64,000 bases of DNA from Streptomyces sp. NBC_00663 (GTDB lineage Bacteria > Actinomycetota > Actinomycetes > Streptomycetales > Streptomycetaceae). The position numbers were made by a program, and so were the translations under genes. Position 1 is the first letter of the stretch, and each line of letters opens with the position of its first letter. Shown one piece after another: positions 54,038-62,105 of this stretch. A model generated the notes under the pieces. It did not search any database. It was not told the DNA's origin and saw only the letters and a list, made by a program, of their open reading frames with translations. The stretch is from the NCBI RefSeq assembly GCF_036226885.1, contig NZ_CP109027.1, forward strand, positions 1,922,001-1,986,000, in the 5' to 3' direction.

Positions 54038-55606
54038 TCAGTCCTCGACTTCGCTGATCGGAACATGCGGATGTGCGATGGGTTCATGGCCCGGCGGTGG
54101 CGCGGCGGGTGCCGTGCTCCGAGTGGCCAGGACACTCGCCCGCAGAGTCGGCAGATCGACCTTGCCCAGCGCCGTTCTCGGCAGCCGCGGCAGCAGATGC
54201 AGCCGGTGCGGTACCTCGTACGGCAGCAGCCGGGATCTGAGGTACGTGTGCAGCGCCGCCGTGGGCGCTCTGCCGGGCGTGCCCCGTGGTGCGAGCACGA
54301 CGGCCGCGTGGACGGCCTCCTCCCCGCCGGCGTCCTCGGCGCCGAAGACGTGCACCTCGCGCACGGCGTCGTGGCCGGCGACGATCCGCTCGACGCGCCG
54401 GGGGTTCACCTTGCGTCCGCCGACGTTGATGAAGGTGTCCTTCCTGGCCAGCAGGGTGAACCTGCCGGAGCTGTCGACGCGGGCCACGTCACCCGTGTCG
54501 TACCAGGCGTCGGCGGGACGCGGCAGTGCGCCCGTGGGGCCGAGCCGGCCGGTGAACATCGTGGAGGTGCGCACGTGCAGCACTCCGCTGTCAGGCTCGG
54601 GCGACAGCCGTTCGTCGTGCTCCAGGCGCCACTCGACTCCCGGTGCCACGGCCCCCACCGAGTCCGGGGGTCCCGCGTCGGGGCCGCGCTGGCAGGCGAT
54701 CAGACCCGTTTCGGTGCTCCCGTACACCTGGTGGACCGTCAGGCCCAGGTCCTTCGTGGCCAGTTGCCGGGTCTCTTCCGGCAGCGGTCCTCCCGAGGAG
54801 AGGGCGACGCGGACGGCCGCGACCGCCGCTCGCTCCGGGCGGGAGGAGGCGAGCAGCCGGTAGAAGAGCGGGCTGCCCAGGAGTACGGTCGCGCCGGCGC
54901 CGAGCGCGTCGTGACAGGCGCTGAGGGAGAACTTCGGCAGCAGCATCAGTTCGGCCCGCGCCATGATCGCGGCCGCCATGCCCCCGACCATGCCGAAGGA
55001 GTGCGCGAGCGGCAGGGGGAGGAACACCCGGTCGGCGGAGGTGTATTCGTGGATGTCGCGGTAGAGCGCGCCGCCGCGTCCGACGGTGGCCAGGGTCTGA
55101 CGCACCGCCGTGGGCTCGCCGGTGGACCCCGAGGTCAGCTGGTGGACCGCCGGATCCTCGCGGGGCTCCGCCCAGGGGCCGCCGCCGTGTGCGGGGCCGG
55201 TGAGCAGCCGCTCGTACGTGAGTGCCGGACGCGGGGCGGACGGCAGGCCGTCGGGGACCTGCCGGGTGATCAGCCCGGACACCGGGACGCGGTACAGCAC
55301 CGAGTGGGGATCGGTCAGTTGGGAGGTCTCGGGCTCCGTGCACAGGACGTCGACTCCGGCCAGGGCCAGGCCGAGGAGCACGGCGACGCCGTCCGTGCTG
55401 TTCTCCAGGGCCACCACCACGGGCCCCTGTCCGGCGGGCAGTCGGCCGGCGTTGTGGGCGACGGTCCGCACGCGGGACAGGAGTTGGGACCATGTCGTCG
55501 TGAGCCAGTCGGCCCCGGTGTGCTCACGGACGGCCACGGTGTCACCGAACTGCCGCGCGTGGTCGCGCAGCTGCCCGAGGAGCGACCGCTCCGGCGGAGC
55601 CGTCAC
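54038..55606 (-). CDS. AMP-dependent acyl ligase (acyl-CoA/acyl-ACP synthetase-like)
   Basis: 522 residues, GTG start overlapping the previous stop. ANL-family motifs: HQLTSGSTGEPTAVRQT (the usual Lys after GEP is Thr), PLPLAHSFGMVGG, VYGSTETGLIA, YDTGDVARVDSSGRFTLLARKDTFINVGG and catalytic Lys in RTALGKVDLPTL. The protein ends in a Pro/Ala/His-rich tail. It may activate a carboxylic acid and load it onto one of the two carrier proteins of the cluster. Confidence 0.87.
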   Translation of the reverse strand: MTAPPERSLLGQLRDHARQFGDTVAVREHTGADWLTTTWSQLLSRVRTVAHNAGRLPAGQGPVVVALENSTDGVAVLLGLALAGVDVLCTEPETSQLTDPHSVLYRVPVSGLITRQVPDGLPSAPRPALTYERLLTGPAHGGGPWAEPREDPAVHQLTSGSTGEPTAVRQTLATVGRGGALYRDIHEYTSADRVFLPLPLAHSFGMVGGMAAAIMARAELMLLPKFSLSACHDALGAGATVLLGSPLFYRLLASSRPERAAVAAVRVALSSGGPLPEETRQLATKDLGLTVHQVYGSTETGLIACQRGPDAGPPDSVGAVAPGVEWRLEHDERLSPEPDSGVLHVRTSTMFTGRLGPTGALPRPADAWYDTGDVARVDSSGRFTLLARKDTFINVGGRKVNPRRVERIVAGHDAVREVHVFGAEDAGGEEAVHAAVVLAPRGTPGRAPTAALHTYLRSRLLPYEVPHRLHLLPRLPRTALGKVDLPTLRASVLATRSTAPAAPPPGHEPIAHPHVPISEVED

Positions 55607-56364
55607 CGGGGTGCGCCGTGCAGCGCGGTGCCGCGGTCCACGCCGGCGGTCGCCGACCGTGGGCCGAGGTAGTGGGAGGGGGACGCCAGGAAGGCCTTCT
55701 TGGCGTCCTCGTAGTTCTCCGGGGTTCCGATGTCGTACCAGGAATCCTCGAACTCATGCGCCCTCACCGGCTGTTCCTCGTCGATGAGCGCGGTGATCAG
55801 ATCCGGCATGTCCATCGCCTGTCCCTCGGGGATGAACTTCCGTACGGCGGGATCGGCCACGTGGATGCCCGTCGAGACGTCGACGGTCAGCACCGGTTTC
55901 TCCCGGATCCCCAGGACGTCGCCGCCATCGGCCAGGTCCAGTACACCGAGTTGCAGCGGTATCTCCCGTTTCCGGCAGGCGACGGTCAGCACACCGCCCC
56001 CCTCCTGGTGGCGGCGGTAGAGGTCGGCGAAGTCGAGCGAGGTGAGGACATCGCAGTTCAGGACGACCGCCGGGGTCTCCCAGTCCGCCACGTCCAACAG
56101 CGGAGCCGCGGTGCCCAGCGGAGTCTCGTCCCAGGTGTAGTCGATGCTCAGGCCGTACCGCCGCCCCTCCGAGAAGCGCTCCTGGATCATCTCGCCCAGA
56201 TGATGGAGGCACAGGGTCACCCGGGTGGCACCCGCGGTGCGCAGTTGACGGACGATGATCTCCAGAATCGAGTGGTCACCGAACTCCACGAGTGCCTTGG
56301 GACGATGGGCCGCATAGGGACGCAGACGACTGCCCTTTCCACCGGCAAGCACGATCGCGTGCAT
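55603..56364 (-). CDS. Sugar-1-phosphate nucleotidylyltransferase
   Basis: 253 residues. LAGGKGSRLRPYAAHRPKALVEFG is the nucleotide/Mg signature; VLNCDVLTSLDFADL gives the metal-binding Asp and DSWYDIGTPENYEDAKKAF is typical of the family. It makes an NDP-sugar, most likely NDP-glucose or a relative, for the dehydrogenase downstream. First gene of the eight-gene minus-strand operon, transcribed from the region 56365-56573. Confidence 0.92.
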   Translation of the reverse strand: MHAIVLAGGKGSRLRPYAAHRPKALVEFGDHSILEIIVRQLRTAGATRVTLCLHHLGEMIQERFSEGRRYGLSIDYTWDETPLGTAAPLLDVADWETPAVVLNCDVLTSLDFADLYRRHQEGGGVLTVACRKREIPLQLGVLDLADGGDVLGIREKPVLTVDVSTGIHVADPAVRKFIPEGQAMDMPDLITALIDEEQPVRAHEFEDSWYDIGTPENYEDAKKAFLASPSHYLGPRSATAGVDRGTALHGAPR

Positions 56365-56573
56365 GATTCTCCCCGTTCTCGGAGCGCTGGCTCCAGGAAA
56401 TTTCCCCCGTCCGCTCCCCGCAGGCAAACTGCCACCGTCCGCGCCATCGCCCTGGCTGAACTGCTATACCCGAAGCGGCCGATTGCTCTCTCCCGCCGAC
56501 ACCTCGTAGTTTTCCGTGCCAGACCGTCGAGGCGTCACGACGATTGTTTCCTTCGCGATCGGATACCGATTTC
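56365..56573. promoter_or_regulatory. Divergent promoter region inside the cluster
   Basis: 209 bp between the sugar operon (minus) and the ATP-grasp operon (plus), less GC-rich than its flanks. It contains TATACCCGAAGCGG (56465-56478), whose ATACCCGAA core also occurs at 42661-42669 before the KAS III operon, suggesting common control or a shared promoter element. Confidence 0.55.
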
Positions 56574-57971
56574 ATGCGGGAAGAACAGCCCGGCTTCATC
56601 ACGCGGCTCAAATCGGCCCTGTGTCTCGCCCCTGGAACGCCGCTCGTCTTTCTCGGGAATTTCGAGGTGGAAACCCGCTGGGGCCGGGACGTGATCGGGC
56701 TCCCGGTGTTCTCGCGCGCCGCCGCCGGCGCCATGGTCAACCGGATGGACGAGTTCGCCCTGCTGCTGGCGGGCCCCGACGACCTGGTCGTGCTCAAGGA
56801 GCCGCCCGACCCGGGCTATCTGGCCCAGCTGTCGGAGCTGGGCCTGCGGTTGCCCCGTGTCCTCGTACCGGAGCAGACCGACCCGGCGCGGACGGTCACG
56901 GAGGACGCCCTGCACGCACCCGCCCTGGTCGAGGAGCTGTCCCGGCTGGCCGGCTCCGGGGCCGCGCTGCTGCCGCACGGGGTGTCCGAGGCCGAGGAGG
57001 CGCTCGCCGTGGCCTCAGGACTGCCGTTGGCGGCGCCGCCCGCCGCCGTCTGCGAGGCCGTCAACAGCAAGGTGTACAGCCGCCGCCTCACGGAACGTCT
57101 GGACCTGCGACGACCGCGCGGCTGGGCCTGCGACTCGCTCGCCGACTGGTCGACAGCGCTCGGGCATGCCCGTGAACTGCTGCGCGAGGGCCGGACGATC
57201 GGGGTCAAGGACGCCTTCGGCGTCTCCGGCAAGGGCATCGTCCAGGTCGAGGACGAGCGGCGGCTGAACGCCCTGGACCGGATGGTCACCACCAGGGCAC
57301 GGCGGGCGGGCACCGAGCGCATCGGGCTGGTGGTCGAGGAATGGGTGGCCAAATCCGCCGACCTCAACTACCAGTTCACGCTCGGCCGGGACGGAAGCCT
57401 CCACTTCGACTTCGTGAAGGAGGCCGTCACCGAGCGCGGGGTGCACAAGGGACATCGCATCCCGGCACGGCTCAACGCCGAGCAGCACTCGGAGCTCGTC
57501 TCGACCGCCCGGCTGCTGGGCCGGCAGCTGTCCGACGACGGCTACTTCGGTGTGGTGGGGGTGGACGCCATGGTCGACCCCGACGGCGGGCTGTACCCGG
57601 TGGTCGAGATCAACGCCCGCAACAACATGTCGACCTACCAGTTGCCCCTCCAGGAGGAGTTCGTGGCGGCCGGCCGCAGCGCGCTGGCCCGGCACTACAC
57701 GCTGCACCTGGGGGGCGAGCTGGACTTCGCGACGGTCCGTCACGCGCTCGGGGAGCGACTGTTCAGCCGCGGGAGCGGCTCGGGGCTGCTGGTGAACAAC
57801 TTCGCCACCGTCAACGCCGCACGCGCCACTCGGGAAGAGGGCGGAACGACCGAGGGCCGGCTCTACGGTCTGGTCGTCGGCGAGGACTTCGACGCCGTCT
57901 CCCGCATCGACGCCGAGGTGGAACGGGAGCTGGCCTCATACGCCACACATTCGGAAGGGGCGCGGCCTTGA
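56574..57971 (+). CDS. preATP-grasp/PGM1-like ATP-grasp ligase (BtrJ-like)
   Basis: 465 residues from ATG 56574 (a TTG 30 bp upstream is the alternative; no strong Shine-Dalgarno sequence separates them). N-terminal preATP-grasp domain, then GVKDAFGVSGKGIVQVEDE, RIGLVVEEWVAKSADLNYQFTL and the metal-site GVDAMVDPDGGLYPVVEINARNNMS. This is the PGM1/BtrJ group; BtrJ loads glutamate onto the ACP BtrI. Next to a PLP decarboxylase, ACP and PPTase it most likely charges the ACP with an amino acid, glutamate by analogy. Confidence 0.82.
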   Translation: MREEQPGFITRLKSALCLAPGTPLVFLGNFEVETRWGRDVIGLPVFSRAAAGAMVNRMDEFALLLAGPDDLVVLKEPPDPGYLAQLSELGLRLPRVLVPEQTDPARTVTEDALHAPALVEELSRLAGSGAALLPHGVSEAEEALAVASGLPLAAPPAAVCEAVNSKVYSRRLTERLDLRRPRGWACDSLADWSTALGHARELLREGRTIGVKDAFGVSGKGIVQVEDERRLNALDRMVTTRARRAGTERIGLVVEEWVAKSADLNYQFTLGRDGSLHFDFVKEAVTERGVHKGHRIPARLNAEQHSELVSTARLLGRQLSDDGYFGVVGVDAMVDPDGGLYPVVEINARNNMSTYQLPLQEEFVAAGRSALARHYTLHLGGELDFATVRHALGERLFSRGSGSGLLVNNFATVNAARATREEGGTTEGRLYGLVVGEDFDAVSRIDAEVERELASYATHSEGARP

Positions 57972-59239
57972 CCGCTGACCACCGCATACAAGGCATCTCG
58001 ACGGCCGAGCTGGCCGCACAGCACGGAACGCCGCTGTACGTCTACGACGCCGACCTGTTGCGCGACCAGTACCGAACCCTGCGGGAGGTGCTCCACCCCG
58101 CGGTGGAGATCTTCTACTCCCTCAAGGCCAACCCGAACGTCGCGATCTGCGCGGAGCTGAGGAAGCTGGGCAGCGGGGCCGAGGTCTCGTCCCTGGTGGA
58201 ACTGGCCACCGCCCGGCGGGCCGGCGTGGACGACGCGCGGATCATCTTCCTGGGGCCCGGGAAGAGCCGCGAGGAGCTGGCCGAGGCGCTGTCGGAGGAC
58301 GGCTGCACCGTGGTCTGCGAGTCGTTCGGCGAACTCGATCTCTGCGAGGAGCTGGCCCGCGAACACGCCCTGTCCCCCCGGGTGATGCTCCGGGTGAACC
58401 CGGCGTTCGAGGTGCGCGGTGCGGGCCTGTCCATGGGCGGCAAGCCGCGGCAGTTCGGCATGGACGAGGAGCAGCTCCTCGCGGTGGACGAGCCGGCCGC
58501 CCGCTGGCCGAGTCTGCGGATCGTCGGCGTCCACGCCTATATGGGGACGCGCATCCTCAGCGAGGACACCGTCGTCAGGAACACCGAGGGCATCCTCGAA
58601 CTCGCGGAGCGGATCTCGTCCCGCCTCGGTTTCCCGCTCGACGTCGTCGACATCGGTGGCGGCCTGGGCGTCGCCTACTTCGACAACGAGAGCGACCTGG
58701 ACCCCAAGAGTCTGACCCAGCGGCTGAACCCTGTCGTCGAGACCTTCCACGCCAGACGGCCCGGGACCCGCGTCATCATGGAACTCGGCCGCTATCTGAC
58801 CGCCCCGGCCGGCACCTACGTCATGCGCGTGCGGTACACGAAGACGTCCCGCGGCGAGCGGTTCGCGATCACGGACGGCGGCACGCACCACCACATGGCC
58901 GCCGTCGGTATCGGTTCGTTCGTCAAACGGAACTTCCCCGCCACGGCCCTCGGCCGTTCCGCGGACACCGAGACCGAGCCGTGGAACGTCTGCGGCCCGC
59001 TGTGCACACCGGGCGACACCCTGCTGAAAAAGGCGTCGTTGCCCGATCTGCGCCCAGGGGACCTCATCGCGATCGAGCGCTCGGGAGCATACGGCCCGTC
59101 CGCGTCCCCCGTGTTCTTCCTCAGCCACGGCCATCCGGCCGAGGTCCTGGTCGCCGATGGCCGGGCGCACCTCGTGCGGCGCCGGGACACCCTGGACGAC
59201 CTGCTGGGGAAGCAGGTTCCTGTCGATCCCGAGAGCTGA
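57968..59239 (+). CDS. PLP-dependent (fold III) aminoacyl-ACP decarboxylase, BtrK-like
   Basis: 423 residues; TTG start overlapping the previous stop (TTGA). Alanine-racemase/DAP-decarboxylase fold: PLP lysine K53 in FYSLKANPNVA, GSGAEVSSLVEL, GVHAYMGTRILSE, VDIGGGLGVAYF, LGRYLTAPAG and the C-terminal WNVCGPLCTPGD Cys loop and RSGAYGPS. In butirosin biosynthesis the homologous enzyme decarboxylates glutamyl-ACP to 4-aminobutyryl-ACP. The gene order ligase-decarboxylase-ACP here supports that role over lysine biosynthesis. Confidence 0.85.
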   Translation: MTADHRIQGISTAELAAQHGTPLYVYDADLLRDQYRTLREVLHPAVEIFYSLKANPNVAICAELRKLGSGAEVSSLVELATARRAGVDDARIIFLGPGKSREELAEALSEDGCTVVCESFGELDLCEELAREHALSPRVMLRVNPAFEVRGAGLSMGGKPRQFGMDEEQLLAVDEPAARWPSLRIVGVHAYMGTRILSEDTVVRNTEGILELAERISSRLGFPLDVVDIGGGLGVAYFDNESDLDPKSLTQRLNPVVETFHARRPGTRVIMELGRYLTAPAGTYVMRVRYTKTSRGERFAITDGGTHHHMAAVGIGSFVKRNFPATALGRSADTETEPWNVCGPLCTPGDTLLKKASLPDLRPGDLIAIERSGAYGPSASPVFFLSHGHPAEVLVADGRAHLVRRRDTLDDLLGKQVPVDPES

Positions 59240-59260
59240 GGAAAGGACACCGAGGACATC

Positions 59261-59566
59261 GTGGAGCAGTCAACCGGCGAACAGCTGTCCCCCGCGCGGG
59301 AGGAGACTCTTGAGGAGTTCCGCCGCGGAGTGGTGAAGGCCCTGGAGAACACACTGAAGAAGGAGCTCCCGAACGCCACCTGGGAGACCAGGCTCTTCGA
59401 CGATCTGAGCCTGGACTCCACGGCGGTCCTGGAGGTGCTCATGGAGTTGGAGGAGCAGTTCGGGATCGTCTTCGACCCGGACGACCTCGAACTGGAGCAT
59501 CTGTCGACCGTGCGAGCGCTGGCCGAGTTCGTCCGCGACGCGCAGGATGCGCCGGTGGACGGCTGA
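59261..59566 (+). CDS. Acyl carrier protein (BtrI-like position)
   Basis: 101 residues, GTG start. The phosphopantetheine serine is S53 in DLSLDSTAVLEVLMELEEQFGIVFDPDDLE, a variant of the usual DSL. An N-terminal extension of about 15 residues precedes the helix bundle. It lies between the decarboxylase and the PPTase and is the expected carrier of the aminoacyl chain. Confidence 0.92.
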   Translation: MEQSTGEQLSPAREETLEEFRRGVVKALENTLKKELPNATWETRLFDDLSLDSTAVLEVLMELEEQFGIVFDPDDLELEHLSTVRALAEFVRDAQDAPVDG

Positions 59567-59572
59567 CGACGC

Positions 59573-60370
59573 GTGACGATCACCCGCCGGGACGCTCCGC
59601 ACGGGGCGCGCCCGGCCCTCACGCCGGACGACATCCATGTCTGGACCGTGGGGCTGGGCGCCTCGCGTGAAGCGCTCCCGGGTCTCGCCGGCGGGCTCGA
59701 CGAGACGGAGCGCGCCCGGCTCGCCCGGCTCACCAGTGCGACGGACCGGCGCCGCTTCACCGTGGCGCATGCCGCCCTGCGGGCCGTCCTGTCGCGCTAT
59801 GTGCCCACGGAGCCACGGGAGTTGCGCTTCGAGATCGGGCGCTGGGGGCGACCGGAGATCGCGGGGGACCACCGCCACGTCCGGTTCAGCCTCACCCACT
59901 GCGAGGACCTCGCCCTGGTCGCCGTCGCCGTCGGACGCGGGGTCGGGGTGGACGTGGAGCGGGCCCGCCCGGCGCTCGCGGCGGTGGCCGCCCGGTTCTT
60001 CCCCGCCGGGGACGCCGCGCATGTGGCGTCCGTCGCCGGGCACCGCCGGGCCCAGGCCGGCGCCCGTCTGCTGACGCGCAAGGAGGCCTGTGCCAAGGCG
60101 GTGGGGGAACGGCTGCTCCCGTTCGGGCTGGCCCTGCCCGTCTTCAGCCCCGGCGACCGCACGGTGGTCGCCCACCCGGTCGGGGGCCGGCCCGCCCACT
60201 GGTACGTGCGGGATCTGTCGGCCCCGCCGGGTTTCGCGGCCGCCGTGGCCCGCCCGGGCGCGCGTCCCCCTCGTCTGTGGTTCTTCCGCTGGGGTGGGCC
60301 GGAAGGCTCACCCGACGGCGGGCCGGACCGGATCGGGGCGGCCCAGCCCGGGCAGCAGCCCGCTCAGTGA
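59573..60370 (+). CDS. 4'-Phosphopantetheinyl transferase (Sfp type)
   Basis: 265 residues, GTG start 6 bp after the ACP stop. FSLTHC (105-110), GVDVER (125-130, Mg-binding Asp/Glu) and LTRKEACAKAVG (167-178) are the three Sfp-type motifs; Arg replaces the usual Trp-rich lead-in of the last one. It activates the carrier proteins of the cluster. The last 63 bp overlap the 3' end of the convergent amidase gene. Confidence 0.9.
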   Translation: MTITRRDAPHGARPALTPDDIHVWTVGLGASREALPGLAGGLDETERARLARLTSATDRRRFTVAHAALRAVLSRYVPTEPRELRFEIGRWGRPEIAGDHRHVRFSLTHCEDLALVAVAVGRGVGVDVERARPALAAVAARFFPAGDAAHVASVAGHRRAQAGARLLTRKEACAKAVGERLLPFGLALPVFSPGDRTVVAHPVGGRPAHWYVRDLSAPPGFAAAVARPGARPPRLWFFRWGGPEGSPDGGPDRIGAAQPGQQPAQ

Positions 60371-61768
60371 CCGGGCGACGGCCAGCGTCGTGCGGTCCTC
60401 CAGATACGGACCGCAGACCGCGACACCGATGGGCACCCCGCGAGAGTCACGGCTCACCGGTACGACGGTCGTGGGCAGATGGCAGATGCCGGTCAGCGAG
60501 GTCCAGACCAACTGGTCCCAGTACGGCCGCTCGACTCCGTCGACCGTGATGCGCCTTTGGTGGTAGGGCCGGTCGTCGTGTTCCGGGGCGAGGTTCGGTA
60601 CGACCGGCAGGAGTATCGCGTCGTACCGTGTGAAGAACTGCTGCCACTTGATCCGCATCCGCTCGCGACGCACATGGGCGTCCATCCAGGTCCGGTAGCT
60701 CTGGGCGACGAATTCCGCTCCCAGCTCCGCCCCCACGGGCTGCGAACCGGCGGTGACGCGCTCGATCCGCTCGCGTGAGTAGTGCAGCATCCCCACCTCG
60801 GCCAGCAGGTGGCGGGCGGTCCGGTCGGCGGCCTGGAGGGTGATTCCGGCGGGTCTGGCGTGCTCCACCGGTGTCCCGGCCGCGGTCAGCGCTTCGGCCG
60901 CGCGACGCAGTGCGCCGCGTACCTCGTGGTCGACCGGGCAGTACGGGTCGTCGTCCCACAGCGCCACCCGGCGCGGCACCCGGGCCGACGGCAGCTGGAG
61001 CCGCCAGGCGACCCGGTCCGGCGCGGCGGGCGCCGTGATCACGTCGAGGAGGAGTTCCAGGTCGTCCACGTCTCTCGCGAAGGGGCCCGCCACCGCCATG
61101 TCCGGCCGGGTGGGCTGGTAGGGCGGGATGTGACCGGCCAGCGGAACGACTCCGTGGCTGGGGCGGTGTCCGAACACTCCGCAGTGGGACGCCGGTACGC
61201 GGATCGACCCCGCGATGTCCGAGCCGAGTTCGACGGGTGTGAAGCCCGCGGCCACAGCCCCGGCGGAGCCCCCGGACGAACCGCCTGTCGTGACCTCGGG
61301 GTTCCAGGGATTGCGGGACACCCCGAACACGCTGTTGGCCGACTGGAGGTCGGCGCAGTTCTCGGCGAGGTTCGTCTTGCCGAAGACGACCGCCCCGGCG
61401 TGTCTGAGCCGGGACACCGCGTCGGCGTCCGCCGTGGGGACATGGGAGGCCAGGTCCGCGGTGCCCGCGGTGGTGCGCAGTCCCCGGGTCGCGAAGCTGT
61501 CCTTCACGGTCATCGGTATGCCGTGCAGCGGGCCGCGCGACTCACCGCGCACCGTCGCCTCGTCCGCTCGGGCCGCATCGTCCGCGGCACGTTCGTCGAG
61601 GGTCACCACCAGCCCCAGAGCGGGGTTGTGGGTGTCGATACGCCGACGCAGCACGTCGAGGTACTCGCGGGCGGAGATCTCTCGGGCGGCGATGGCGCGG
61701 GCCGCCCGGCGTACGGACCACCAGGCCGCGTGGTCGTCGGAGCCCGCGCCTGTCGTCGGAGTCGTCAT
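60308..61768 (-). CDS. Amidase (amidase-signature family)
   Basis: 486 residues. Ser-cisSer-Lys triad visible: Lys in PMTVKDSFATRG, cis-Ser in TTGGSSGGSAGAVAAG and nucleophile Ser in ELGSDIAGSIRVPA. No signal peptide, so it acts in the cytosol. In this cluster it may remove an amide-linked protecting aminoacyl group, as glutamyl or alanyl caps are removed in butirosin and macrolactam pathways (inference). It starts 8 bp after the carrier-protein stop. Confidence 0.9.
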   Translation of the reverse strand: MTTPTTGAGSDDHAAWWSVRRAARAIAAREISAREYLDVLRRRIDTHNPALGLVVTLDERAADDAARADEATVRGESRGPLHGIPMTVKDSFATRGLRTTAGTADLASHVPTADADAVSRLRHAGAVVFGKTNLAENCADLQSANSVFGVSRNPWNPEVTTGGSSGGSAGAVAAGFTPVELGSDIAGSIRVPASHCGVFGHRPSHGVVPLAGHIPPYQPTRPDMAVAGPFARDVDDLELLLDVITAPAAPDRVAWRLQLPSARVPRRVALWDDDPYCPVDHEVRGALRRAAEALTAAGTPVEHARPAGITLQAADRTARHLLAEVGMLHYSRERIERVTAGSQPVGAELGAEFVAQSYRTWMDAHVRRERMRIKWQQFFTRYDAILLPVVPNLAPEHDDRPYHQRRITVDGVERPYWDQLVWTSLTGICHLPTTVVPVSRDSRGVPIGVAVCGPYLEDRTTLAVARSLSGLLPGLGRPDPVRPAVG

Positions 61769-61776
61769 CGCCCGCG

Positions 61777-62052
61777 TCAGCGCCGATGGCGCTCGATGAC
61801 CGCGGCGAGCGCCTGCGGGGTGGCGTCGTCGAAGATCGCCACGAGGAGTGCCGAGCCGAGCACGTTCTCCTCGCCCCCCTGCGCCGGCCGGTACCGGTCG
61901 GTGAGCCGGGTGATCAGCTCGACCGCCCGCAGGGAGTCGCCGCCGCTGATGAAGAAGTCGTCGGTGACGGCCACGGGTTCGCCCGCGAGGATGTCCGTCA
62001 TCTCGCCGGCCACGGTCGCTGCGATGTCATTCGTTTCGACAAGCAAGGCCAT
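61777..62052 (-). CDS. Peptidyl/acyl carrier protein
   Basis: 91 residues. Phosphopantetheine serine S40 in DDFFISGGDSLRAVELITRL, the GGDS-L form of PCPs. It sits between the condensation-domain gene and the amidase, and presumably presents the acyl or aminoacyl partner to that condensation domain. Confidence 0.93.
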   Translation of the reverse strand: MALLVETNDIAATVAGEMTDILAGEPVAVTDDFFISGGDSLRAVELITRLTDRYRPAQGGEENVLGSALLVAIFDDATPQALAAVIERHRR

Positions 62053-62105
62053 TCCGTTCTCGCGTGGGTGAACTGGGTGGGGTGAACAGGTGCGGCCGGG
62101 CGCCG

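Noticed and set aside
57968..59239. Diaminopimelate decarboxylase of lysine biosynthesis
   Set aside because: Placement between ATP-grasp ligase and ACP, with PPTase following, matches an aminoacyl-ACP decarboxylase better.
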